From Pseudo-nitzschia pungens (lineage: Eukaryota > Bacillariophyta > Bacillariophyceae > Bacillariales > Bacillariaceae): 64,000 nucleotides of DNA. Shown here piece after piece: positions 39,878 through 50,494 of the stretch (positions are counted from its first letter, which is position 1; every line of letters begins with the position of its first letter). The notes under the pieces are model-generated. The model did no database searches. It was given only the letters and a program-made list of their open reading frames with translations, and had not been told where the DNA came from. The position numbers and the translations under genes were made by a program. The stretch spans positions 5,758,501 through 5,822,500 of the forward strand of contig CM074760.1 of NCBI GenBank assembly GCA_037355855.1, read 5' to 3'.

Positions 39878-40541
39878 GCATTCTTGGGTCTGGCAACAAT
39901 CAAAGAATTTGGTCAAATTTTGTTCTAAATTTTTACACCAAAATTTTCCTAGATTCCCTAAAAAGCAAAATTGACACTAAGTTACCCGTAAGGTTACCGT
40001 AAATCTTACCAGTAATTAGCGTCAGAAAAAAAAAAATAAAAAATGATGCGAAGAAATACCGTACCGTACATTACTACAAAGTTCCTATCAGCTGTCCCCT
40101 GGTTCTACATCCTCCACTACTAATTTCTACGGAAACCGGGGGACAGCTGATAGGAATTCCGTAGTAATAAGATTTACCGTATGACGTAACCTTACTTCGT
40201 AATTAAAATACAATTCCAATTCCAAAATCGTCCGACTTGGACGTAAGTTACGAGTAACTTACCGGTACGTGATCAGAAAATATGAAAAAATCCATCAACC
40301 TTCCGATGTTGCGAAGACATGTCGGGTTATGCATCATCGCTTGTCTCTTTCCAGACAAAATATTCAAAAACGTTAGTAGCAAGATTGCTTGCCGTGGTCT
40401 CACTATCGGTAGTAAGATTGCTTTGCTTGGTCTCACTACCGAAGTAAGGCGAGATTGCAAAGTAAAATAGAAATAGATTCCTTCTTGAATTATTGACGAA
40501 CAAGATACAGATCGGGTCTAGAAAAAAAGACGAGGACAAAA
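39878..40541. other. Spacer upstream of the F-box gene
   Basis: About 660 bp with motif-rich sequence (TTACCCGTAAGGTTACCG near 39985, GTAACTTACCGGTACG near 40255) and the hairpin described separately. Near 40375-40440 a short duplication carries GTAAGATTGCTT twice with GGTCTCACTA. The promoter of the 40542 gene must lie here. Confidence 0.45.
40071..40168. repeat. Long inverted repeat / hairpin (arms about 34 bp, loop about 30 bp)
   Basis: The left arm 40071-40104 contains CCTATCAGCTGTCCCC; the right arm 40135-40168 contains its reverse complement GGGGACAGCTGATAGG. Outside this core the arms also pair as TTACTAC/GTAGTAA, with a few mismatches between. The transcript of either strand would fold into a strong stem. 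It could be a small MITE or a hairpin RNA; nothing nearby decides. Confidence 0.85.
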
Positions 40542-43409
40542 ATGGTACAAGGAAATTGGGAGCGCCGAGCCGAGATGAGCGAGGCTCGTCGACTAGAAGC
40601 GAAACAACGCAAACAACGAAATGCGGACAGGAAAGTCTTCAAGTCTCAGGCACAGGATTTAATGTCGTTTTTAAATCGGAACGCGCCCCAAATATTTCGT
40701 GCGCAACGGCAATACCAAACGTCGAGAGAAGGAAAGGTTGATGTAACCATCCATGTATGGACAGATACTCAACCGCGCTCTGACGACGGTTCGTCTTTGG
40801 ACAGGTTCTGGGAGGATGAACACACAGCGAGTAAGAAAAGGAACAATAAACAAAACGGTGGCAACGGGAGAAAGGGGAGAAATGGGAGGAAGGATCGGTC
40901 ACTCTCGATTGAGAACGAAGATGTCGCGAGTGGAGCAAAGAGCAACAAAAATACAAGTAACGGGAAGAAAAAGTCACATCCTCGGAGCAAAGATAATTCC
41001 AACAACAACGTGGTAGAATCGAACGTGCTAGATTCGGTTCACAAGCCAAAACTTTGCCGTTCGCATTTCTTTTTCGGAAAATGTAACGAGAGTAGCAGCA
41101 AGAAGGGGTCGGGAGGAAAGAAGAACTATGACTGTCGTTTTACTCATTACTCCGAAAAAGAGAACACACTGAAGGATGTTCTGCTTTCCAAAGCATTATG
41201 TGACGGCGAGGACGAATCTGCTACAATTGATGCCAGCGAAGTTTTATCTGCATCTGAAGAGTCATATCCCGCTTCCACCATGCCCGGTGAGAAAGCGCCA
41301 ACGGCGGAAGCCATGGATATGGTATACTACTCATCATTTAGTGCCAACGAAATGTTTGGAATTGATTCAGATGATGAACAGCTATCTACCACATCTATCA
41401 GCAACATTATTGTAGAGGCAATGACAAAACAATCATGCAACATCGGGAGTATTGTGTATTTTGCAATTGGTGATCGGCTGCTGTATGATCGTCATCGCAA
41501 AGGGATACTTGTGGATGAGAGCCGAGTAGTTGCATTGGAACGTCTCAAAAGCCCTAGAGGCAAGAATGGGAGAGCTGGCGATGGCGCTGAATCGATGTCT
41601 TTGTCAGCTCCAATTTTAGAATACATCTTGACCTACCTCGATGATAGAGCTGTTGCGTCCATGACATCAGTATGTCGGTCATGGAATGAAGAGATCGGAA
41701 AACAATCAGAGAACTTGTGGAAATTTCTATTGGAACGTCGAGGATGGCCTGCTCCCACTATGTCTCAAGTTCAAGAAGCAAACAGTTTTTCAATATTTCG
41801 AGAAGCATTCGTTACACATTACACAGTAGTAAGGGACGTGAATGCAATAAAAACTGGAATTGATTGCTTGTTAACTCGAAAACCAATGAATGAATTCGAC
41901 GGGACTGTAAGGTCTTTCGAATCTTTGCGAAATTCTCCTCAAGCTGATAATGATTGCGTTGCTGTAAAGATCTGGGCAAAGAATTCCTTTTTGGCTGCAT
42001 ATTCTCAGGATTGTACACTGCGACTATTTGACTCTGTGGAAGGAAGCGAGACCTCTGGAGAACGAGTATGTCGTGAATTGGTGTGCCAGTGTGTTGATCC
42101 TCACAAAAAGACAAAGAAACGCAATTGTAGTTTAGTTGCCATGGCACTTGATACGGATTATATCGGTTGCTTGTTGCATGTGATGGATGATCTTTCTGAG
42201 GGCTTCATTCTCACTGTCTCAAGCAGGGATGATTTCTTGATAGACGATGGATCGGACGATGAGACATTGCAAGTTATTGACATTCGTCAATCAGTTTTGA
42301 ATTTCCTTCTAAGCTGTGATGATTTTGATCACAGTCTCCTGCAGTTTCATGATTTCCTATCCAATGATGGTGATTTGGATGATATCGATGTATGTGTTTC
42401 GCAAACCTTGGCGGAATGCGGATATGGTAGATTCATGGTTGATGTATCAGTTGCTATCCCTTCCAATGACATAGAGGACGAACGCATCAACATACTCTTC
42501 CGCAAACTTTTCTTGTTTTCTACTAGCATCGGAGCTATCACTTGGATGTCCGACTCAGGGCAACAATCAATGCCGCTTCTAAATGTCACCCATTTCCCTG
42601 AGGAAATGACTCTATCTTCCGTCAAGATAGAGGACAATGGTCGGTATGGATATGAAATCGTATCCTTGTCATCTTTGACGGATCCTATCACCACGCTTTC
42701 AATCGATTCTGCAGGTAACTTGAATCATTCGGCGTTGATTCACAGAACTGATTTGATTCGAAGTGACGTCATGGTTGACGGATGGGTTGTCACAGTGGCA
42801 CCAAAGCGGCCGGTTGCTCTTTTGGAAAATCAGGTAGTCGTTGCAGACACTTTCTATCACGATGAACTCAAAACGAAGAAATCTGTGGTGTCGTTCTACT
42901 CAATGCATAACTACGATGCCAGTTCAGATAGGGTGAACCTAAGGGGTAATCTGGAGGTTTGTCACTTGATTGCAATGAAAAAGTCGCATGTGATCGTAAT
43001 CTGTCGAACTTTCGAATCGGACCCAGAGGCGATAGATGGACAATGGTTCGGGCCAGATGATACTACAGTGATATCAGCGCATGCTATTGTGATTGACGTC
43101 AAATCACGGACAGAAGTACATAGAACTTGCTTGATAGATGATCTCGAGTTGCATCTCGGAAGTAGTTCTACATCAGCGGACGTGCCATTTCCGTTTCATG
43201 TAGCTTTTGAAGGAGACACAGTTGTTGCTGGCTTAACCTCGAAGGGTGTTATTTTGACAGGGATGGATGCTAGAAGGTCGCGGTCAAGTGACTTTCGCAG
43301 GCAGGAAGATCTAGTCTCTCCTTCGAAATCAGCGAGAAAGGCGAAGAAAAAGAAAATCGGGAAGAAAGTTGGAAAGAAGGACGGTTTCGCTAGAGGAATG
43401 AAGAGTTAA
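40542..43409 (+). CDS. F-box protein with CCCH-like zinc finger and propeller-like C-terminal part
   Basis: One exon, 955 aa, ATG at 40542. The N-terminus is basic and Gln/Arg-rich, then Asn/Lys/Gly-rich. Residues about 168-203 fit a CCCH-type finger (CRSHFFFGKC ... CRFTHY; Cx8Cx16Cx3H), a fold that often binds RNA. Residues about 355-400 are an F-box (LSAPILEYILTYLDDRAVAS ... VCRSWNEEIG), which docks to Skp1 in SCF ubiquitin ligases. The remaining 550 residues read like irregular WD/propeller strands (AVKIWAKNSFLAAYSQDCTL) and end in a Lys-rich tail. Inference: an SCF substrate adaptor that might act on RNA-bound proteins. The combination is unusual. The F-box call is good, the CCCH call fair, the propeller call weak. 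Confidence 0.8.
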   Translation: MVQGNWERRAEMSEARRLEAKQRKQRNADRKVFKSQAQDLMSFLNRNAPQIFRAQRQYQTSREGKVDVTIHVWTDTQPRSDDGSSLDRFWEDEHTASKKRNNKQNGGNGRKGRNGRKDRSLSIENEDVASGAKSNKNTSNGKKKSHPRSKDNSNNNVVESNVLDSVHKPKLCRSHFFFGKCNESSSKKGSGGKKNYDCRFTHYSEKENTLKDVLLSKALCDGEDESATIDASEVLSASEESYPASTMPGEKAPTAEAMDMVYYSSFSANEMFGIDSDDEQLSTTSISNIIVEAMTKQSCNIGSIVYFAIGDRLLYDRHRKGILVDESRVVALERLKSPRGKNGRAGDGAESMSLSAPILEYILTYLDDRAVASMTSVCRSWNEEIGKQSENLWKFLLERRGWPAPTMSQVQEANSFSIFREAFVTHYTVVRDVNAIKTGIDCLLTRKPMNEFDGTVRSFESLRNSPQADNDCVAVKIWAKNSFLAAYSQDCTLRLFDSVEGSETSGERVCRELVCQCVDPHKKTKKRNCSLVAMALDTDYIGCLLHVMDDLSEGFILTVSSRDDFLIDDGSDDETLQVIDIRQSVLNFLLSCDDFDHSLLQFHDFLSNDGDLDDIDVCVSQTLAECGYGRFMVDVSVAIPSNDIEDERINILFRKLFLFSTSIGAITWMSDSGQQSMPLLNVTHFPEEMTLSSVKIEDNGRYGYEIVSLSSLTDPITTLSIDSAGNLNHSALIHRTDLIRSDVMVDGWVVTVAPKRPVALLENQVVVADTFYHDELKTKKSVVSFYSMHNYDASSDRVNLRGNLEVCHLIAMKKSHVIVICRTFESDPEAIDGQWFGPDDTTVISAHAIVIDVKSRTEVHRTCLIDDLELHLGSSSTSADVPFPFHVAFEGDTVVAGLTSKGVILTGMDARRSRSSDFRRQEDLVSPSKSARKAKKKKIGKKVGKKDGFARGMKS

Positions 43410-43817
43410 AAGCACATTCGGTTCTCATAGTATCTCGTTTACTACGTAATTTGTTATTGTCGCGGCATAGTTCCATTTCCACCTAGTGTTGTTGTGAACA
43501 ATGATGAAATGGCATGTTTAGCTTTTACACGTTTGCGAGTGAAAGCTCTGTGCACAGCAGCTAATTTCAGTTTGCACAAAAGAATGTTCAACATAAAGAT
43601 GCCGATGAGACATCTGACGAACCTCTGCTCCGAAACAATTGCATGGTTCGATCAATTGCAAGTCTCTTTTCCCATATTCTTTCGATTCATCTTTATCGTT
43701 GTTCGATTAAATTACGAGACAGCTAATATTCAGAGTTCGTTTTCCCCTTCTCCGGATGGTCGCTTTTTGATCGTTTTGCACTTAGTTCTTTCTCCATTGT
43801 CTTTTCGTTCTTCCGTC
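43410..43817. other. Convergent spacer, F-box gene / TRM112
   Basis: About 400 bp of 3'-end sequence of two convergent genes. The open frame from 43494 on the plus strand runs into the TRM112 gene and is not coding. Confidence 0.5.
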
Positions 43818-44415
43818 TCAAACTTCATCCTCATGCAGAATCATATTTGGTATTCCGTCCTTGATAGGAAACTTGCGGCCAGTATCAGGACACACAAGAA
43901 TCCCATCCAGAACATGGATGTCAAAGAGAAAGAAATGCAGACTTTTGAGGATTGCATCGTCAATTGGTTCTCCCTCTTTGGGAGGCTCCAAGGGAATATC
44001 GACTGCTTCCGACAACATCACTGACACATCTGGATTCAGGTTTGCAGTGCTTCGTACATCGTTTATGGCTTCAAGCAAACCAGGATAGTTGACTTTTCTC
44101 AGAACCTTGTTCAGAAGAGTCGAGTCTATAGCCGATTCTTCTACAATCACATTTGTCGCTTCAATTTTCAACGGATACCCCTCCGTGGTACTAACGCAAA
44201 CACATGGGACGTAGCAAGAAGCGAACGGAAGGCAATTCTTGAGGGCATTTCATTCGACAGAAATGGAAATTTGAACGAATGTCTCTCAACAAATTGTTCA
44301 TCGAAAGTAAGAACCATGCTTGATTTTTTCTACCCGAAGATAGTGGCACTAGATCACATCGCAAAACCTACCCTCTAACATTGGACTGAAGAAAATTATG
44401 AGTCAACAACCTCAT
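43818..44415 (-). CDS. TRM112: TRM112-like methyltransferase activator
   Basis: Two exons, 44415-44372 and 44190-43818 (138 aa). The small first exon reads MRLLTHNFLQSNVRG, the invariant start of TRM112; the intron 44191-44371 runs from GG|GTAGGT to GCGTTAG|TAC and the joint gives VRGTTEGYPLKIEA. The C-terminal block ILVCPDTGRKFPIKDGIPNM is the second family signature. TRM112 stabilises and activates several methyltransferases acting on tRNA, rRNA and the release factor eRF1. It lies convergent with the F-box gene and divergent from eIF2-alpha, about 820 bp away. Of the four zinc ligands of the yeast protein, only the Cys of VCPDTG is visible, so it is probably zinc-free like the human form. 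Confidence 0.93.
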
Positions 44416-45235
44416 TATTTTTGTCTGCAATGGCTCAGTTCGTCGCCGATTGTCTCTTTCAGATTGTAAAGCGACTGTTTCTCTCTGTCTTTACACTCGA
44501 GAGACAAACTGCTCCATACGCACGAGACATGCGAACGGAGTCGATTAGGTTGTTTGCTGTTTCTCAAAATCGATCGAATACTTCTCAAGTTTGAAACTCA
44601 TTTCTGTACTTGAACGTCGTAGAAGTGCTGTAACTTACTCGTAATCTTACCGTACCGTTATTGCCTTATCACTCAATCAACAAATCGATGAACAATTTTC
44701 GACAATCCATTTCGCAGAAATTTTTCATGGTGGAGATGATGGGTGCCGGTAAAGGTAAGTCCTTACCGGATATGAAAACTGGTCATCTTCGTATGTAAGT
44801 AAGTTAAGGTTCTTACCGTAACGTTACGGCAACATATGTTGCATCGCATCCGGGTTTGAAATTTTTAGTCCCATTCTTTCTCATCGTCATTTCGCGCGCA
44901 AACTTCCCTACCCCCAGACTCAAAGTCTGTCCTCCACTCCGTCTGTTTTTCCGAAGTACCAGTAACCTTACCCACACGCGTGGACGCATGAGAGGACGAC
45001 AGTGGAAGGTCTCTTCGCCGCCTTTCTGAGTGCAAACCTATCTCAGTCGCCTGTTCGTAGTTCCAACAGGGTTCACTGTTCACTGTTCACCGTAACTGCT
45101 TCAGGTGCATTCAACCATTACGCCCTAATAATTGCACTGGAAGAGTCAACATTGTCTTATCTAGTTCCGTAACATCAGATCGAAGAAAGGTCCGGACTAC
45201 TCTGATAATTCGCAAAGTTGAAGGAGCACGAAAAA
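44416..45235. other. Divergent intergenic region, TRM112 / eIF2-alpha
   Basis: About 820 bp shared by two translation-related genes. Motif-rich at 44630-44830 (TACTCGTAATCTTACCG, TTACCGTAACGTTACGG). No gene is supported; the frame at 44865-45083 on the minus strand lacks recognisable content. Confidence 0.45.
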
Positions 45236-46240
45236 ATGTCGGACGATAAAACAGCTGTCGATGCAACACCAACCACGTTGGATCCCGAGGATAACGATGG
45301 GTTTCGTATTTACCTTGGAGACGAGAGAAAGAACTTGAACTGTCGCTTCTACGAAAACAAATATCCAGAAATTGAGTCCGTTGTGATGGTTAATGTTCGC
45401 AACATTGCAGACATGGGAGCTTACGTCTCGCTGCTCGAATACGACAACATCGAAGGAATGATCTTGCTGTCTGAGTTGTCTCGTCGTCGTATTCGATCCA
45501 TTCACAAGCTCATTCGTGTGAACCGAAACGAAGTGGTGATGGTGTTGCGTGTGGACAAAGAGAAGGGATACATCGATCTTAGTAAGCGCCGAGTTTCACC
45601 TGAGGATGTGCAAGCCTGTGAGGAACGCTTCAACAAGGCAAAGACTGTGCACGGAGTCCTCCGTCATTTGGCGGAACGACGAAAGTACTTTTTGGAGGAT
45701 CTCTACGAAAAAATTGGATGGCCACTTTACAAGAAATACGGGCACGCATACGATGCTTTTAAGTTGGCAATCTCCGAAGAAAAGGATGCGGGAGATCCTT
45801 TTGCGGAATTGGACATTCCTCAAGATCTCAAGGATGAATTGAAATCATATATTTTGCGCCGTTTGGCACCCCAACCCATCAAAATCAGAAGTGACATCGA
45901 AGTTTCATGCTTCACCTATGAGGGCATTGATGCCATTCGCGAGGCGCTCTTTGCTGGTATGGCCCTAGGAACGGATCAGAATCCAATCAAGATCAAGCTT
46001 ATTGCGCCACCAATCTATGTCTTATCGACAACTACTCTCGAGAAAGAAGTCGGCATTGGGTTACTCAACCAAGCCATCGAGACAATCAAAGAAAAAATAA
46101 CCGCAAAGGGTGGCAAGATTGATGTCAAGATGGCACCAAAGGCTGTGAGTGTGAAGGAAGAAACAGAGCTGCAAGATATGATGGAACGACTAGCTCTCGA
46201 AAACGAAGAAGTCGATGGAGATGCACCCGAAGACGAGTAA
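45236..46240 (+). CDS. Translation initiation factor eIF2 alpha subunit
   Basis: One exon, 334 aa from ATG at 45236 (the frame extends upstream only with non-ATG codons). The S1 RNA-binding domain begins at [17 protein letters not shown], and [16 protein letters not shown] carries the serine that eIF2-alpha kinases phosphorylate in stress (Ser51 of the animal protein). The helical middle and the alpha-beta C-terminal domain follow ([19 protein letters not shown]), with an acidic tail ending EDE. eIF2 brings initiator Met-tRNA to the 40S subunit; phosphorylation of the alpha subunit blocks nucleotide exchange and lowers translation. Length and motifs are standard, so function is certain at family level. 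Confidence 0.97.
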   Translation: MSDDKTAVDATPTTLDPEDNDGFRIYLGDERKNLNCRFYENKYPEIESVVMVNVRNIADMGAYVSLLEYDNIEGMILLSELSRRRIRSIHKLIRVNRNEVVMVLRVDKEKGYIDLSKRRVSPEDVQACEERFNKAKTVHGVLRHLAERRKYFLEDLYEKIGWPLYKKYGHAYDAFKLAISEEKDAGDPFAELDIPQDLKDELKSYILRRLAPQPIKIRSDIEVSCFTYEGIDAIREALFAGMALGTDQNPIKIKLIAPPIYVLSTTTLEKEVGIGLLNQAIETIKEKITAKGGKIDVKMAPKAVSVKEETELQDMMERLALENEEVDGDAPEDE

Positions 46241-47170
46241 ATGAGTACTAGATCATTCAATGTGTTTGAGAGAACGTAAATGTGAGATTCCAATAGTTGA
46301 ACGAAAGTTCCCTACTTCCTTAATGAGCTAGACGCACAACAAGATCGAATAACTTTTTCATTGTATCGCATGCTACACTTCAATATCACCTCCTAGTCTA
46401 TATCAGGGAATCTATTCTATCACTGTTTGAAAGTCCTCTGTTTATTATCGTGATGCAAGACGGCAACTAAGTGGTAACGTTGCTGTGAACAATAGGTAAC
46501 TACTTCGTATTAATTATTCCACTTTTTATTGAAAACTATACTGGAGCAATACTAATTAAGGCTTACTAGTAATAGTATTAGTAGGAGTATTTCTATCTTT
46601 TCGCTTCTCATCTTTCCAATCCGTTACTTGTACTCTGATTACTCTTACGAGGTACAATGCTAGGTAGCTTAAGATTACTGTAACTTACCTGGTAAGGTTT
46701 ACCGTACGTAAAGGTTACCGAACTTTGGAAAAGGCAGACAAACAAAACCTGTTAGTATGAATCAATCGTGCAGCATGAAGTATCAAGTAGTTACCGGTAC
46801 AGGTACTGATACGTGGGACTGCTATCCATACGGTACGTGGTACGAGTAATTACTCGTATTCGCATTCGTGAGTGTTACAATCAAAATGCGAAGTGATTAC
46901 CGGTACGTGTAGAATACGGTACCAGATAAGATTACAATAAGGCCGCGGATAGTTGCTGTGCTCTTAATCCCACGTGAGTTACCGCATTACCCCGTCTACT
47001 ATTATTTCATTCAGCTAAAACGCACGGAAACAGACGAAATCCGCAACAAGAAGCCATCGATACCCCTTCCAAGACCACCTGCCCTCATTAACTGCACTCA
47101 AGCTGTCGACGCCCGACTTAAAACTGCCTGCGTGCTCGTTATTCTACTCCACACTGAGGAAATATCAACC
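46241..47170. other. Spacer upstream of the P1 gene, motif-rich
   Basis: About 930 bp. The segment 46660-46930 is dense in ACTTACCTGGTAAGG, TTACCGTACGTAAAGG, TACCGGTACAGGTAC and CGGTACGTGGTACG. The P1 promoter lies at its right end. An open frame from 46958 merges into the P1 gene upstream of its ATG and is probably 5' UTR. Confidence 0.45.
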
Positions 47171-47623
47171 ATGGACGCCCTATCGAAAAACAAGAAAGAC
47201 CAATTCGCCACGGCTTTCGCCATCCTTGCCCTTTACGACGGAGGTGCCGAAGTCACCTCGGAACAAATCGGAGCCTTGCTCGAGGCCACCGGAAACACTG
47301 ATGTTGAGGCCTTCTACCCTATCATCTTTGCACAATTCTTGAACGATCCCAAGAAGATTGGTGAAATGATTGCTGCTCCTGGAGGCGGTGGCGGTACGTT
47401 CATTGAAGAGGATTTCTAAATTTTTCTGTCACCAGTCGGTTGACTCTAACTCTTTGTTGTTGCTACTATTTTTTGTTTGTCAGGTGGTGGTGCCGCTGGA
47501 GGTGCCGGAGGAGACGGTGCCGGTGAGGAAGAAGTAGAGGAGGTAGAAGAAGAGGTTGAGGAAGAAGCTCCTCAAGGCGGTGGTGGTCTGTTCGGAGACG
47601 ACGGCGATGGTGGTGATTACTAA
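47171..47623 (+). CDS. RPLP1: Large-subunit ribosomal stalk protein P1
   Basis: Two exons, 47171-47393 and 47484-47623 (120 aa), 90-bp intron with G|GTACGT donor and TTTGTCAG acceptor. The start ATG at 47171 is in a good context (ACCATGG). The N-terminal dimerisation domain has KKDQFATAFAILALYDGG and TSEQIGALLEATGN as in P1. Exon 2 holds a Gly/Ala hinge and a Glu-rich tail (EEEVEEVEEEVEEEAP). The end reads GGGGLFGDDGDGGDY and lacks the usual closing SDDDMGFGLFD, although the LF pair is kept. P1/P2 dimers on P0 recruit elongation factors to the ribosome. The unusual end is encoded by an intact frame. Confidence 0.92.
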
Positions 47624-48418
47624 ACGGGATATCAATAGAATTACCAAGTTGATAATATTTGACTTCTGCCTTATATTGTTAATTTATAGAGGGTCATCAA
47701 CTGCAACACAGATCAATGTTTGAATTGAGGTTTATACTGGCATCGTAGCCCACACGATAACAGAATAACTTTGCCACTTGTAAACGCAGTAGACGAAGCG
47801 TCTTCGCGTTGTTCTTGTTTTCTTAGAGATACAAAACCCAAACGTACACAAAAATAATGCATGATAACGATAACCACCAGTCGCTCCGACACAAACGGGG
47901 CACAAAAGACTATTCTCCTCCAACCGGTAGGATCTACAGAGGAAACGCAATCAACAAGAAAGTGTACTGAGTTCTGACACCACACCGACATGAGATAGAA
48001 TCCAATTTTCGAAGTGGAAGCCACGGAACGTTGTGATTTTGTGTATAAGCAGAGGAAAATATGGGATACGAAGTAGACCCCAGGTACGAAGTACTTCGTA
48101 TTACTTTATTTTTTATTCAAATATAATTGAACTATGTTACTAACCAAAAGAACTGCTGGGGTTAAAATTCATGACTGATTTGGACCAGTGAGAGTTACTG
48201 TGAAACGTGATCCAAGCAACTTTTTTTGCAGAATAGATTGGTTTCATTTATGCTGCTCAAGGTCAAAAGTTAATTGATTGTTTTCCACGATATTACAATC
48301 ACACAAGAAAAAATGAATCTCGAAACATTTCGGTCGCAATTGACATCTTTTTGCTACCGACATTCCTCTGGCCAAACCTGACCAAGTGGAAACTACAGGT
48401 TCCAGTAATTGTTCTGCT
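47624..48418. other. Convergent spacer, P1 / coiled-coil gene
   Basis: About 800 bp with no supported gene. The motif GAAGTACTTCGTATTACTT is at 48088-48106. Small open frames on the minus strand at 47713-48024 and 48244-48444 have no recognisable content. Confidence 0.42.
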
Positions 48419-48869
48419 TCAACAAAAAATACTACTTCCGCCAATACTGTTTAGATTTTGCAACATTTTTTCCAACTTTGCTTCAGCTTCCGTTGCTCGT
48501 TTTTCCGCCTTCTTTGCCTTTTCTTCTGCTTTTTCGGCTCTTTTTTCCGCCTTATCCGCCCTTGCTTCTGCCTTCTTCGCACGTTCCTCCAGTTTACGGT
48601 TCTCTTCGTTGATCTGTTTCAGAAGTTTGTCGACGGTTGCAGGGCCACCCTTCAAGTTTGCGAGACTCCAGCGATTCTTGTTGCTGCTACCATCCTTTGA
48701 GTCCCCTTCTTCCGTCTTACGCTTCGTGATACTCCAGCGATTCTTGTTACTACCATCTTTTCCGTCTGCCCCCTCTACCGAGTTCCGCGAGGATGAGAAA
48801 AACTGATTTGGGCGGAGTATTTTCCGTTAATTCGTTGGCACTCTGCCTTGTAAACAGAGGTTTTTTCAT
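48419..48869 (-). CDS. Small Lys/Glu-rich coiled-coil protein (apparent frame break)
   Basis: The 3' frame encodes a clear heptad coiled coil of the type KKAEARADKAEKRAEKAEEK, ending LQNLNSIGGSSIFC. Upstream it holds two copies of SNKNRWS (DGSNKNRWSITKRK, DGSSNKNRWSLANL) but no ATG. A start ATG at 48869 opens another frame (MKKPLFTRQSANELTENTPP). If one of the five A at 48798-48802 (T on the coding strand) is read as extra, the two frames join as TPPKSFFSSSRNSVEG into a protein of about 149 aa. I see no splice sites for an intron here. Function unknown; probably a diatom-specific structural or scaffolding protein. Real single frame versus two pieces is unproven. Confidence 0.55.
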
Positions 48870-50494
48870 TGTAAATTCCTACTCTGATTTGCGAACTCTC
48901 GACTATCGGTTATGAATAATTTTTTATGACTTCGTTTAGAAAGAGGAGCAGGCCAAGAGGTTGTTGACGCTGGAAAACTATTCTGTCAGAAGGAGAAGCA
49001 TCTTGACTGTTGATGCGGCACTTTTAAACTAGCACATGATGCTAGTCGATAGAACATCATCAACTAGAAAGCGTGACGGCAAGATAACCATTGACACAAG
49101 CCATATTATCAATGTTGGGCAAGAATTTTGTCGAGTGTCGACAGATTTTTGCTGAACGGAATTGGGTCGCCTCGCGTACGTTATGGGACCAATTGAATCA
49201 CGAATCAAGAAAAATCCTTCGACACAAGAAACAACGAAGTTTGGACGTTTACTTGGAGCAGCTTCAATGACTTTCGAATCAATCTATCCCATGATGTACA
49301 GTGCGGGTAAGGTTTACCGTGCGTAATCCTAAATTCGTACTCGTGGCATCGCAAACACAAATCCATGTGCACGTGAATAAAAGTACGTAAGATTACGTAC
49401 CCGTAATTTACTCGTAATTTACTCCTACTGTAATAATTTTCCAAAAAAACTGCTCTTGTTTGATGGATGAATGATTATCCCAATTTGCTACTATGATACT
49501 ACAATAGTTTTGTGTTAGTGCACATGTCAGTTGACAGGAAGAGTCTTTTAATGGTAGCCGGTTTTCTCCACCATACCATTAAAATACATGATGTTGTGCA
49601 AATATCTTTGTCCCCTGAAAATAAGCTGTAACTTACTGCTGTACGTGGGTAATAGGATTTGAAACAAACGAGTGTAAGAGCTTCTTGTATGAAATAATAA
49701 TGATAGTGTCATGTATTTCTTTTTTGTTCAATATTTTTAAGTCTTGATCTAAAAGGTATCTCAGGCATGCCAGATTCTAGAGTTGCTAGCTTATTCAAAA
49801 GTGCAGGAAACAAAGAAGCAGTTAGGTGAATGAACCAGTCAAAAATGATGGGATGCACTTTTCGCTAGTACGTAGTATTGTGCAAGGATCATATTATATA
49901 ACCCTTGTTATTTTGATCTACTGGTATATGCATGGATATTATTTCTGAATGATGGCAGAAATGAAGTAAGTACCGTACTAGGAGAAAGCTCCCTCTCGGT
50001 GCCTTGGGATCATAATACGGATAATTTCTAAACTGCAGTCAGGGATCAGTTCTTATTGTTTGTGCAGTAAGAGTAGAGTTCCAACCGATTACAGAATCCA
50101 TACCTTGGTTTCAATGCAAAAGCTAGAGATTGCCACACAACACGACCAAGAATTTTCCACCAATACAATGAGATGCACTAATACTACTACAAACGAGTTG
50201 ATCTCCATCTGAACAAGACCAAAATGACATACTGTAACATCAACATGATTGAAGACAGAAGTAATACCAGTTTGGTTCTATCGTTACCTGTGCTGGTTTT
50301 AATTTCCAATTATTATAAATCGATAATGCATGGAGAAGAGCAGCGTAGCTTGACCTATCGTTCGCCAACGCCAACGTACGATGGCCCTCTTTTGTGGTTT
50401 CATTCTAATACGTGTAGATGAGTTTTTACCTCTGTGTAAATCGTATAGTACAACGTGTTGAGACCTTCGCCTACCGGAACGGGTATTCGTTCGT
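48870..50494. other. Gene-free region
   Basis: About 1.6 kb without a supported gene. 49300-49435 is motif-rich (GGTAAGGTTTACCG, GTACGTAAGATTACGTACCC). At 49548-49585 ATGGTAGCCGG ... ACCATACCATT forms an imperfect inverted repeat. The rest is AT-rich. Confidence 0.42.

Noticed and set aside
43494..44024. 176-codon plus-strand frame
   Set aside because: Half of it is antisense to the well-supported TRM112 gene and it has no recognisable content.
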